A stretch of 64,000 nt of DNA from Rhizoclosmatium globosum (taxonomy: Eukaryota > Chytridiomycota > Chytridiomycetes > Chytridiales > Chytriomycetaceae). Under the pieces are notes generated by a model. That model saw only the letters and a list, made by a program, of their open reading frames with translations. It did no database searches and was not told the DNA's origin. Shown piece by piece: positions 1-10,897 of the stretch. Location: NCBI GenBank assembly GCA_002104985.1, contig MCGO01000053.1, positions 124,001-188,000 on the forward strand, written 5' to 3'. Position 1 is the first letter of the stretch; every line of letters starts with the position of its first letter. The position numbers and the translations under genes were made by a program.

Positions 1-2573
1 AACTAGTCGACCCAGACGACATCAACTTAAAATCCCTCCTCTCTCTTGGATTCTAGACCGCGAATCACGCGACTTGGAAGCCATCATTTCAGAATACGAA
101 AGTACATCCAAACCAAACTCCTTCACTTTTGACAATGACGAAAGTGCCGGCGACCAAGACGAAAAAGCAATCCACACTCTCGCAAAATCTTTCAAATCTC
201 TCGTCCTTGACAAACATCTCTCTACCTGTATATCCACGCTCCTACCTTCTCTCACAATGGACTCTATCCCACGCATCAACTCTCTTGGACACTCTCCTCG
301 ATCACCAGCAAAGCTCTTGGAAGAACGAATGGATCAGGCAGAGATGGAACTTTGGGGCATCCAAAAACGCATCCATTCCACACCTTGATTTACATGTATC
401 CTGTGCGTTGATGGGGCTCCATTCTCGAATTCAGCAGTTGGTTGGGATGGGATTAGATCCGTCGAGTGATTTTGATGTCACAAACGTCTTGTCAAGTGTT
501 TCACGCGTCGTGGCGTTGCGGGGTGGCTGTATGTTGAGTATCGTATGTCAAAAGGATTCTGCTATTGGCAATACAGACAGTATTCATGGAAACTTCAGCC
601 GTCCAATAGCAATTGTCAAGAGTTTGATGCATTTGGATGATGGACTGTATGTTGCTCGACGGATTTTGAAGCAAGTTGCCGATTCGTCTGAAGAGTGTGA
701 TGGAGATGGTGCATTAGAGCAAGAACTTCAAGATCTCATGGACGTTGTGGAAACGAGACTAGCACATTGCGGGTCTGGAAATGTGTAAGTTCTTGCATTT
801 GGGCCCGTTATAGTTGAATAACCACTCAATTTAGACGCCACGAGGCTTTACTGGATGAATGGATTCTTACCACACCGTATGTGTGTCGGTTCCAGCAGGA
901 AGATTGGAAAAAGAAGGTATTGGAAACACCGTGTGGAAAAAAGACACGACGTGGTGTGATTGGGACTCCTGCAAAATCTCCATTTAGACCACCTACCATT
1001 CGTCAAGCAAGTAACAAATTCATTTATATTCCCTCAGTCGATGAAGATGATGACGAAGACGACGGCGAAGAGGATGAATCAGAACCTGAAGAGAACCAAG
1101 TCGAGTCTGAATCTTCAGATGGGAGTGAAGTTGAAGTTTCAGAACCAGTTCCGCGCAAAAAGAGGAACGGATATTCTTTGCGATCCAAAGCTCCAACAAA
1201 ATGTTCTCACATGCCTGTAACAAATCATGGAAGTCGTCGACGTAAGCTGGAGGACGATGAAAATAATGATGGTCACGACGAAGTGGACTATGTTGGTGAA
1301 ACAGAAAGTCACTCAGAGACAGAAACAGAGACTAGTGACAATGACACTCCGGAGACTGTCACCCGAAATAAGAACGGATATGGCTTGCGGTCAAAAGCAC
1401 CAACAAAATATCTCTTCAAAAAGACGAGGCATTTGCGGTCTAGAAAGCGCAAAAGTGAAAGGAATACCAGTGACGAAGAAGAGGATAATGAAACGGGCGA
1501 TACAACCGAAATGGAAGACGACTTAGAGGAATCTTCCTCATCAAGTGGTGAAGTGTCTTCAGCATCTACCCCGAGAGCGGCTCTGAAAAAAATACCCACC
1601 ACCAATGCTTTAAAACATAATCCAGAACTCCAAAGACGTGGCTCACTGAACTCCGAATCTGAACCACTGGCGCAAAGTGGAAGCTCGTCATCAATCTCTC
1701 AAATTCCGAACAAACAAACAATTCAAGACATTCTGAAATATCCTCTGATGAATCGCTCAAGGGTTTACGTGTCGCATCTTTTCGTACCATGAAGCCAACC
1801 AGCCGTCGGAATTTAGGTCCACCGCAGGAAATTAATTCTTCCTTCGAATCACGCACCAATGTGCCAATAAAACAAACGCAGCAAAAGCGGACTCGGCCAA
1901 AGATTCAAGCGTGCTTCCAACAGTTTCTCGGATTGATTCGAATCGACGAAATATTGCGAACTCAAACTTACCAGTGACAACTGCGAATAACGCATCAGAC
2001 CTTGAGGACAACCTATCGCTTCCCAGCCGCAGAATAATCTCTCTCGAACATTATACCCATAAACAAAAACCTCTTCCAACTCATCGCTCCTCAGTAAACG
2101 CAACCGCATTCTATGGAACAAAGGAGACCACAACAGCTGCGAAAGTTGCTGGGAAATTCACAAAACACAAAATGCAAGAATCCTCGGATTCATCAGATCT
2201 TGATCAACAAGTGAGGCAAAAGCTCCAGAAACTGACTTGGTTGAAGAAGACGACTTGATTGAACTACTGGGCTTGAATGAAGAAAAGAAAACAAAGCAAT
2301 CTATTACAAGGGTTCGTGAAAAGGAAAATCGGATGGAGTCAGTTGGTGATTGTGTTGAGGAAGACGATGTTATTGCACTACCAAGGACGAATAGTTGTGT
2401 CAGTGAATTAAGGACGTAGAATCGGATGATGATAGTGTTAAATGTAAGGATGAGGAGTCTGAAGACGAGGACAGTGAACTAGAGAACGGGAAAAGGAGGC
2501 GACGATGCATTTCAGCCTCTCCAGTACGATACAAACGAATCCGCAGATATTTGGGCTCAAATAAAGTTCGATA
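1..2573 (+). CDS. Acidic, Ser/Glu-rich hypothetical protein (5' partial, frame-broken)
   Basis: I do not recognise this protein. An N-terminal globular part (to about 784) is followed by a good intron at about 785-834 and an exon reading through about 1730. The downstream half is very rich in Asp, Glu, Ser and basic patches, as in intrinsically disordered nuclear proteins. A motif of the form NGY-S/G-LRSKAPTK occurs twice, about 70 residues apart. Reading frame changes are needed near 200-270, 1650-1730, 1850-1910 and 2202-2237, and once more before 2413; a final in-frame stretch stops at 2571-2573 (TAA). These could be sequencing indels or unrecognised introns, so exon boundaries are weak. 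The 5' end lies outside the window. The last 170 bp overlap the antisense C-terminal extension of the neighbouring G-alpha gene. Confidence 0.5.
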
Positions 2574-5436
2574 ATTCTGGAATACATTAATACATATATT
2601 TTTCCGGGCACTATATAGTGAAGTGTCAAATAGCCCAATTGTTTGCAAGTTCTTTGACACAATACTATCAAGCACCGAAGCCAAAACTTTCTTAGTCATA
2701 CTCGTGTCTGTAGCGTGAGTGAGGTGTGTATAGATTCGCTTTTCGTTTGGGTATTTGTTGATATCTGTGAATCTTTTCTTGAAGTAATTTGCAGCTGGTT
2801 CGTATTCTTCCGCTGGACCTGTGTGAATATAGTTTCAATCAATTGAAAGAGTTGATGCACTGAAGTACCTTCATAGTCATGAAAGTATAGAGATATAGGC
2901 CGCTTCTTTACTTTTTCTTGAAACAGGTCGATTTTGTTGAAGAATAGCACCATGTCTGTCTTCTTGAAAAGTGGATGATTGCAGATGGAGCCGAAGAGGT
3001 TCATTGACTCAACGACTGTGTTTGTTTCATTACACATGGTTATATATTCTCAAATGATACCTCGATTTGTTTCTTCGTCCTCTGAACACACTTGGTCGTA
3101 CGCGCTGATGGCGACCAAGAAAATGATAGCTTGAGTATCATCGAAATACTGGGCCCACTTTTTACGCTCGCTTCGCTGACCTCCCACATCGTAAATGACT
3201 AACACATTCCTTCCATTTTGAACTTTGTTTCGTGGACTCCAATAGTCGTTACTCGTGCATTCAAGATATCTTCATTTGTGGGCTTGTAATCAGGAGCGGA
3301 GATACGGTCAATGTGCTCCATCATACTGCACCAATCACAGTCAAAACAAGATGGCAGATATATCCTCAAAGACTTACTATGCACAGCAGTCAATCAACTG
3401 AAACTCATTAGCTCGACTGTAACAATACTGAATTCCAGAATCTTTCCATAGTTTTTTAATAATTTCAATGTTTTCCTTTGTAATTGCCATTTTGAGGTTG
3501 AAACCGAACGATGGATGCTCAAGTTTTCGAAACTCACGAGCTAACTCCGCATTTTCACTTTGCTGTGCTGCCGCGTCATTGGCGGCATCATACTCACGAT
3601 CCGCAAGTTCAGCTATGGGGTCACGGATGAGACCGCACCTTCCTTCCTCAGATCCAAGTTTTTGTTGAGAAACGTCCGCGTTCAGTGGTTTTCCGCCGTT
3701 ACTGTCCAAAGCTGAACTTTCGGGCGATTGTATCACATCTTCAGCAGAATCAGTAACAACAACGAGGACTGAAACCGTTGGAAGCTGAGATAACCGCCGG
3801 TTCGCTTCTTCCAAATTAACTGGTTTCTGGAAACCATATGGGATCTTGAGTCGGTCCATTTCTTTAATCAGTGTTGTGATGGAAACGAGTAAGTTGAGCT
3901 GAATCGCGCTACAGAATGTTTCCAGCTGTTCTTGTGAGAACCCATTCCCATAAATTAACGTCATTTGTTTCAAGATCGTTGATTTCCCAGACTCCCCTGA
4001 ACCTGTGTAGATTTATAACGTTTAGTTTTGAGACGGCACCAATCATCAGGAAAAAATAAAAGGACATATATGTCATTCATCTCCCTTTATATGCTTGTGA
4101 TGTCCGAATTTTCCGAGGTGCGTTGTGACACCCCCCCTGATTACCAGCCATTTCAAATGTCACGAATGCCTTGGAAAGGCTTCTGAACACAATTCGCAAT
4201 CTCCAAATAAATACAACACATGGAGAATCATTTGTTGCTTCAGGAACTAATTATGATGTATCCCTGCTCTTTGGAAGTGTTTCGAGATAAGCTCCAAAAT
4301 TCAGGTATTATATTGCCAATTCAGTTTGTAAATGACATAAAATTGTGTGTATTTGATTGAATTTATTCAATAATCGCGAAAGAAACAGTACACAATTACG
4401 TTGGAGCAGAGAACTAATCGCGAAGTCTAACTTGACTCTTTCGTAGCTATATCCTAATTTGAGGGGCACTCTTCGAGTCGTCGTCGTTTGCATCGTCTTT
4501 TGCATCGTCGCGCATTGTTGCTGCGTCTGCTAAGCTCTCGTAATATTTTTTAGTTGTTATTGTTAGGCATACAGTCAGATATGTAGACACTCTCCTTTGT
4601 GTGGGCTTGTAGCAGTTGTGTACTCACGACAGCGAAACAAGGAAGTTAGCACGCAATAAAGCTTAAATAGTAAGATACATACGAGATTTAACGATCTTTA
4701 AACGTTTACGTTGTGTTTGACAGAGTTTTTTTTGGAAGTGGAGTTGTGAGCCACCGGGATGTATTTCTACTTGCCACTTACAACAAATGAATCATTCTGA
4801 CGTTTGTTTTTGTTTACGTGACTGATAGAGAAAAAGGAAGAAGAAACTGTACATATATAAACAGTCTGTAATCACGTTCACTATGTTGAAGTTATACTAA
4901 TTTGCGTTCATTCTGCTCACTTTCAAAATAGAATCAATAACAAGAAAATTCACATTGCATGGGGATTTATCTTCAAAATTTGATCGTTTGACTTTCATTT
5001 GATGCAATTTCTTGTAATATTCAGATCAAAGTCAATGGTTAATGGTTGTTTGTATCAATTGTTTATTTACATAGCAATCGCCCAAATTTAATTTAAAGCT
5101 GTTTCAGCTGTATTTTAAATAGATTGTTCAAATTCGGAAAGGGTTCTTGTGCCTACTATAATTAGTTGCAATGCCCCAAAGTGATTTGGAATTGGCATAG
5201 GCATTTGACGACTATTTGTTGTATGTGACACGGCTTTCGAATGTGGCGTATACGTTTTTTATGACTAAACATCGTCGAATGCTTGTTCATCGATCGACCC
5301 GAAGGCCAGATAACAATTTCGTCTTCTGTTCAGCCCCAAGTTTCTTCTTATCTTGATCGATTTGCTTTTCTATTTCATCGTTACGTTGTTTAGCAGCTGG
5401 ATCTTGGTCAATTGGTGCAGATGAGTTGCAACCCAT
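2400..5436 (-). CDS. G protein alpha subunit 1 (split first exon, C-terminal extension)
   Basis: Heterotrimeric G-protein alpha subunit, a membrane-tethered GTPase that relays receptor signals. A separate first exon (5436 down to about 5290) begins MGCNSS, a myristoylation/palmitoylation signal, but its end is degenerate (KTKLLSG where paralogues have KLLLLG). The main exons are about 4002-3378 (P-loop GSGESGKS and helical domain), 3325-3061 (switch I with Arg, DVGGQ switch II), 3015-2869 (NKID) and 2818-2400. The introns match those of the paralogues. A helical-domain insert of about 100 residues follows KIPYGF. One base seems missing near 3216, just before the switch II strand. After the usual C-terminal helix (NLQTIGLF) no stop follows; the frame stays open for about 75 more residues and stops at 2400-2402. 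The 1.28 kb gap between exons 1 and 2 is unusual. Confidence 0.82.
4003..5286. other. Gene-free 1.28 kb interval inside the G-alpha 1 locus
   Basis: AT-rich sequence with no credible coding region on either strand. It separates a G-alpha first exon from the rest of the gene, while the corresponding intron in the paralogues is about 45-60 bp. I see no transposase or reverse transcriptase coding, no clear terminal inverted repeat and no target-site duplication. It may be a long intron, an old insertion, or the result of a rearrangement that left an orphan first exon. Confidence 0.5.
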
Positions 5437-5575
5437 TTTGGGGAAAATAGTATAACCCATTGTTCTCACCCCACAAAACATTTTATTCATTGGTTCTCTT
5501 TCAATTCAGATTTAAAGCTTTGAGACTTGCTCTGATTTGGATTGTAAGCACGTTAATATACAATTAAGAAACAAC

Positions 5576-7113
5576 TTACTCTTGAATACTATCAAGCACC
5601 GACTTTATTATCTTTTTTGTCTGTTTGGTTCCGTCGCATGCGTCAGATGCGGATAAATCTGCTTGTCGTTAGGGTATTTGTTGATGTCCATAAACCGTTT
5701 AACAAAGTATTTCGAGCTTTCTTGAAGAGTGTTCGGCCCTGTTAATACCAAGTTAACAATGAGGCCCCAAATGCTGTCATAATACCATCATAATCCTGGA
5801 AATATAGCGAAATTGGCCGCTTCTGAATCTTCTCTTCAAACAAATCAATCTTGTTCAGAAATAGGACCAAGTCTGTTTTTTTGAACAATGGATGATTGCA
5901 AATTGAGCTGAAGAGATTCATCGATTCAACCACTTTTGAAAGGAATTCAAGTTATTTTCATCTGTTCAATTCGGTCTCACCTCTGTTTGTCTCGTCATCT
6001 TCCAGACAGACTTGATCATATGAACTGATAGCAATCAAAAAGATAATTGATTGGGTATCGCTGAAGAATTGAGCCCATTTTTTTCTTTCGCTTCGTTGTC
6101 CACCAACATCGTAAATTGCGAGCGTCATCTTATTACTAATTTTGAACTTTGTCTCATGAACTCCGATTGTCATAATACGTGCATTGAGAATGTCGTCTTC
6201 GGTTGGCTTGAAGTCCGATGTGGTAATACGATCGATATTAGCCATTACGCTATAAACAGGAAAAAAAGTAAGCAACATTAGAGCAGTCCATGGCACTTAC
6301 TAAGAGCACGAATCAATCAGCTGGAATTCGTGGCTTCGACTAAAGCAATATTGTATTCCAGAATCAGCCCAAAGTGTCTTCACGGCCACAATAGTTTCAG
6401 GAGTCATTGAAACCTCAAGATTAAACCCGAACTGAGTATCCTCTAGTGTTTTGATATGTCTGGCATATTCAGCCACCTGTCCATCTTGCTTCATAGTACC
6501 TCCCTTTACTGCATACTCGCGTGAAGCTAAAATCGCAACAAGGTCATTGGTGTGAGTGCGCTTTCCTTCTTCATATTGCAAACTAGCTTTTGACGCATTT
6601 GACTGCTGATCTACAACTGGGGCGTTTGCTGGTAGAGATTTGGCTGTATCGCACCTTGCTAATGGTTCGATTTCGTCAGAAGAACCGTGAATAAGTTGCT
6701 CAGGCATCGGTAAAGCTGAGATTCTCTGTAAAGCACTTTCGTCGCTCTCTGGCGTTTGAAACCCATACGGAATGTGCAGATTATCCATCGCTTTTATCAA
6801 ACTCGCCATTGAAACAAGTATGTTTAGTTGGATTGCGCTGCGGAAACCTTCGATCTGTTCTTGACTGAACCCATTCCCATAAATCAATGTCATCTGCTTT
6901 AGAATCGTTGATTTTCCTGACTCTCCGGGACCTTAAATGATATAGATTGGTATTATTCATGATAGAAGTCATCTGCATACCGAGCAGCAACAACTTGATC
7001 TTTCTCTCGGCTTCTAGCTGTTTCTTCTCTTGAGCTAGTTGTCGATCGATTTCACTATTTCTCAAAGCGGCAATTGAGTCTTCTTCCTTAGCCGTTGATG
7101 CCGAACAGCCCAT
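5576..7113 (-). CDS. G protein alpha subunit 2
   Basis: G-alpha subunit with five exons: about 7113-6981 (MGCSAS lipidation signal, KLLLLG), 6931-6301 (P-loop GPGESGKS, helical domain), 6249-5981 (switch I with catalytic Arg, DVGGQ, KKWAQFF), 5932-5786 (NKID) and 5738 onward (guanine-contact region HLTHATE). Catalytic residues look intact. The helical domain carries an insert of about 100 residues between the first helix and the motif [19 protein letters not shown]. In the last exon an A6 run (T6 on the plus strand, 5613-5618) causes a stop at 5608; one more A would extend the helix to VLDSIQE and a stop at 5576. Even then the C-terminal receptor-coupling tail seen in subunit 1 is absent. It lies tail-to-head with subunit 1 and head-to-head with subunit 3, consistent with local duplication. 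Confidence 0.86.
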
Positions 7114-7409
7114 TACTTATCCGTTGAATGAAAAGTAAATCCCTTGTTTGATTCGGAAATAAACCGCTGAGTCTTACGCGATTTCTAAATCTTATCAAAT
7201 TAGCATTTGAAATCGTGCTATGACCTTATACTCGTAATAGATGTTACCTGGTGGAATGAAAGTAACGTGAAATCAAGGTTGTATTCAGAGTTTCAACGTT
7301 TGAAATATTCAAATATCACAGCATAGAAACAGAATTAAAACATCGACGAGAATATGAAATACTCAGGATATGCGCGTTTCCAAGGAAAATCCCACAAAAC
7401 TTCAGTGAA
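7114..7409. promoter_or_regulatory. Shared upstream region of divergent G-alpha genes 2 and 3
   Basis: About 296 bp separate the start codons of two oppositely transcribed G-alpha genes, so the promoters of both must lie here or overlap the genes. The sequence is AT-rich. I cannot point to a specific TATA box or operator with confidence. Confidence 0.5.
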
Positions 7410-8979
7410 ATGGGATGTGCGCCATCCACTCCGGAATCAGCAGACTCCAACACAGCTGCAAATAGCAAAAAGATCGATAAGCAAATTGAGATCGATAGGA
7501 AAAATATCGACGATAGCGTCCGACTCCTGCTACTTGGTTAGAAGCAGCTTTGTAAATCCTGTATTCCATTAACATCATGTAGGACCTGGCGAAAGCGGTA
7601 AATCCACAGTTCTGAAACAAATGAAGCTTTTGTACAACGACGGGTTCTCAGCTCAGGAAGTGCAAGTGTACAGGAGTGCTATATTCTTGAACATCCTTCA
7701 GAACTGCAAAGTCTTGATTGAGGCCATGAGAAGTCTAAAAATTCCCTATGGCTTTGACGAAATGGAAAAGAGTCCACAAGATTCTCAAAATAATGTTGAT
7801 TCAGAAGCAATGGTGGCGCACGGCGGCCCCTTGTTGGCAGTTCAATTGACCAGAACTGATACCAAGTCAAAAATGATTGGAAAGCGTCTTGCAGCTGAAG
7901 GAAGTGGACTTGAACTTTTGAGAGCTAGCTTTGAGGCTGAATCAGAAAGTTCTTCTGCATTTTCGCAATCTTCAGTTGCACTTCCCACCGGTCCCATTTA
8001 TCGATTGTAGCTGACGGCCGTAAAGCGTCGTATGACTCAATCGCACGACGGGCGAAGCAAAAATATAAGGACATTATGGTTAATGGAGGCCAATCAGGAC
8101 CTGTTGTTGATGCGGCGGAACTCTTGAAAAATGCGGATACTGAAATGTTTGGGTATAACAAGGACGCGACTCTTCCTCAAGACATTATTAGAGCAATACA
8201 TCTGTTGTGGAGCGACTCTGGAATTCAGTATTGCTATAAACGGGCGAACGAGTATCAGCTCATGGACTCATGTGCATAGTATGGCATTATTGTCCATAAT
8301 GCCATTAACTAATTTTGTCCAGCTTTATGGAGGCTTTAGATCGTATCTGTTCTCCAGATTATACCCATCCGATCAAGACATTTTAGTTGTCCGAATTATG
8401 ACTGTAGCTGTCACTGAAACCCACTTTACTCTCCCAACTTTCAAACTGACTGTGTATGATGTGGGAGGTCAGCGTACTGAACGAAAAAAATGGGCCCCGT
8501 ACTTCGATAATGCGCAAGCTATAATATTTGTAGTGGCAGTTGGTGCATTCGATCAAGTCTGCCTCGAGGATTCCGAAACAAATCGTTTGGTGGAATCTAT
8601 GAATCTGTTTGGTTCTGTTTGCAACCATCCGCTATTCAAGAGTACAGACATGATTCTCTTTCTAAATAAGATTGACATCTTGAAAGAAAAGCTGGAGAAG
8701 AAGAAACAGGTTTCTACGTACTTTTCTGGATATTCTGGTGAGATTTGAGACCATTTTCGACACCAAAGCTAATCTTGCTGCTCCCTAGGGGATAATTCAT
8801 TCGAAAGTGTGTCCAAGTATTTTACAAATCGATTTTTGGATCTTAACAAGTATCCTACGTCAAAGCAAATTTACGTTCACTTGACATTTGCAACGGACGT
8901 GCACACTTTCCGAAAAGTGCTTGCGAGTGTGCAGGATAGTATATTTAAAAACACTCTCAAGGAAATGGATATGATGTAG
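7410..8979 (+). CDS. G protein alpha subunit 3
   Basis: G-alpha subunit with exons 7410-7536 (MGCAPS lipidation signal to the first base of the P-loop glycine codon), 7583-8278 (GPGESGKS P-loop, helical domain), 8323-8737 (switch I VVRIMTVAV with catalytic Arg, DVGGQRTERKKW, NKID) and 8789-8979 (HLTFATD guanine contact, C-terminal helix ending MDMM, stop TAG 8977-8979). The intron that interrupts the TNR motif in the other paralogues is missing here; the exon reads straight through SETNRLVESMNLF. Two frame corrections are needed: one in the helical insert between about 7930 and 8010, and one at the CCC run 8364-8366, where an added C gives the expected DYTPSDQDI. Switch I has Ala where most G-alphas have Gly, so kinetics may differ. 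Confidence 0.87.
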
Positions 8980-9020
8980 AACAAAACAAATAGAATAACT
9001 ATTTCCGACGAGAAAGAAAG

Positions 9021-10763
9021 ATGCAAAACTGGAGCGAGGCCAAAGAAGCCGACGCCCAACGCCGCCGAGCCCTCGTCGCTGCAAAATCACAGCCCGAGCC
9101 AATTCCCGCACCAACTGGGCCATTCAAGTTTGCGCAACTTCCGAGACCCGCAATTCTCCCTCTTGGGTGAGTCATCCATCAGGCATCAGCTTCAGTTGCA
9201 TCATCTGACGTACTTGATTGCTGCAGAGTATCGGCAGTGGCAAAGAAAGGCGACGCTGATGCAGAGACAAACAGCAAAACAGACGATGTTGTTCTGGTTC
9301 CAATCAAGCTGGACTTTGACGTTGAGAGCCATGGCTTCAGACTGCGCGACCAGTTCACCTGGAATCTTCATGGTTCGTGTTTTGGTGACTCAATTGTATT
9401 CTTTCACTTATGTGAGAACATAGAGACCAGCATCTCCATTGAAGCCTTTGCAAACCACCTTTGTGGAGACTTCCGACTCAATCCTGTCGTTGCAGCCCCA
9501 GAAATTACAAAGTGACATTTCTAACTATTCTAAATATCAAGTATTAACCTGTATTCAGGTCTATGAAGGAGCAAATCGATGAATTCCTTGATATTTCGTA
9601 CATTCGTCCACAACGTCCTCCATGTGGCCTCTTGGATCCTATACCTTTGCCCGAAAGTATTGAAACAATGGTTGGTCCTCGGAAAGCATCGAAAGAACCA
9701 ACGCAACTCTCGCAAGTGGAGGAAGACCATGCGAATTTGCGTGTTTTCCTCAAAATTGATGTTTCTATTGGAACGATTACTGTAATGGATAACGTGGAAT
9801 GGGATATCAACTGTACGCGAAATTCTCCTGAATTATTTGCAGAATGTTTGTGTATGGAGTTGGGATTACCTCAGGAATTCCGGTTTGTCTTTCTTGGAAG
9901 GATGTTGATGGAGAAGATTAACTGGTCACCAACTAGTGTTGCAATCGCACATCAGCTACGAGAGCAAATTCAAATGTATCACCGGTCATTGCATAACCTG
10001 GAACATCCCTTCGATGATTCAGAAATTGATGATGAGGATTTGTGGTTCAATCATTTCTTGCCAGCTGTCGCTGAAGCTCGGCGACCGGAAGACCAACTTT
10101 CTTTTGCGGGGCCAACGTTATTGCATGGAGCTCAGCCAAGTACTGCGCCTGCCAGTGTGGACGAGAAAGTTTGTCTCTTCCGAATTTGAAAACAACGACT
10201 CATGTCTATTCCAGACCCTTTTAGCACGAAAACGAAAATCAGGAGCAACGCGTACTCGTGGAAGGAATGCATTACCGGACCGTGATGTCGCTCGGTACTG
10301 GTCAACAGCCGTTCCGTTATGGAAGAATGGCGTTAAGCTTCCCCGATTCCAACTGCGACTGCCGCACAGCAGATTGCTGCTGCGTCTGTCCTTGGAAAAC
10401 GAAGGACTCGTCAAGATACTGCCATAGATGAAGATGAGGAGAAGGAAGCAGGGGATGTGCAAGCAGAAACGTTTTCAGGGATGTTGGGAAGCAAGAGACA
10501 AGGTACTGTACATTGTTGATCTTGCTGATTTGGCTAGTTTCTTATGACGTTTTTTAGAAAACGCGAGGGAATGGGCTTGTGCGAACTGCAAAGTCACCAT
10601 TGAAAAAACCAATCTCGTTCGAGCTGGACCTGCTGGGCCTGCGACGTTGTGCAACGAATGTGGGGTGTACTTCTCAAAGACGGGAAATATGCGGCCAGTT
10701 TCTGAAGCGAAAAGACGCTGGAGACATCAAGAAGAGATGGTTCCAATATCCGCTTGTGATTGA
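9021..10763 (+). CDS. SNF5: SNF5/SMARCB1-type chromatin remodeller subunit with GATA zinc finger
   Basis: Core subunit of a SWI/SNF or RSC remodelling complex, acting in the nucleus. The first exon starts MQNWSEAKEAD. The SNF5 domain has its two repeats: the first around 9310-9510 (LDFDVESHGFRLRDQFTWNL, then FANHLCGDF), the second around 9780-9990 (VEWDINCTRNSPELFAECLC, then AHQLREQIQMYHRSL). Introns lie at about 9172-9226, 9513-9559, 10168-10213 and 10501-10558. After a Lys/Arg-rich linker the last exon encodes a C4 finger (CANC, then LCNECG about 20 residues later) of GATA type. The frame breaks at the CCCC run 10341-10344; one more C joins the two halves. Whether this is the SNF5 or the SFH1 orthologue cannot be decided by eye. 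Confidence 0.88.
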
Positions 10764-10774
10764 TGCAACACGAG

Positions 10775-10780
10775 AATAAA
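10775..10780 (+). terminator. AATAAA polyadenylation signal after SNF5 gene
   Basis: A canonical AATAAA hexamer lies 12 bp after the stop codon of the SNF5-like gene, the position expected for a short fungal 3' UTR. Confidence 0.45.
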
Positions 10781-10897
10781 GATATAAATAATGTGTAATG
10801 AAAATGACGTCAGAACCAATCCAACGTTGCGGAGATTGTGTTTCCCCCGAACCCTTCCTTTTTTCTTTCGCAGTTTTCTCAAACTCACAAAAACAAA

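Noticed and set aside
4003..5286. Transposon inserted into the G-alpha 1 gene
   Set aside because: No transposase, reverse transcriptase, terminal repeats or target duplication visible; kept only as an unexplained interval.
7985..8004. 20-base GT-AG segment that would restore the frame of G-alpha 3
   Set aside because: Removal does keep the frame, but 20 bases is far below any intron seen here (about 45 bp or more); a one-base error in the non-conserved loop is more likely.
10559..10763. A separate small GATA-factor gene downstream of SNF5
   Set aside because: The finger exon begins at a good splice acceptor and joins the SNF5 frame; there is no promoter space or start codon for an independent gene.
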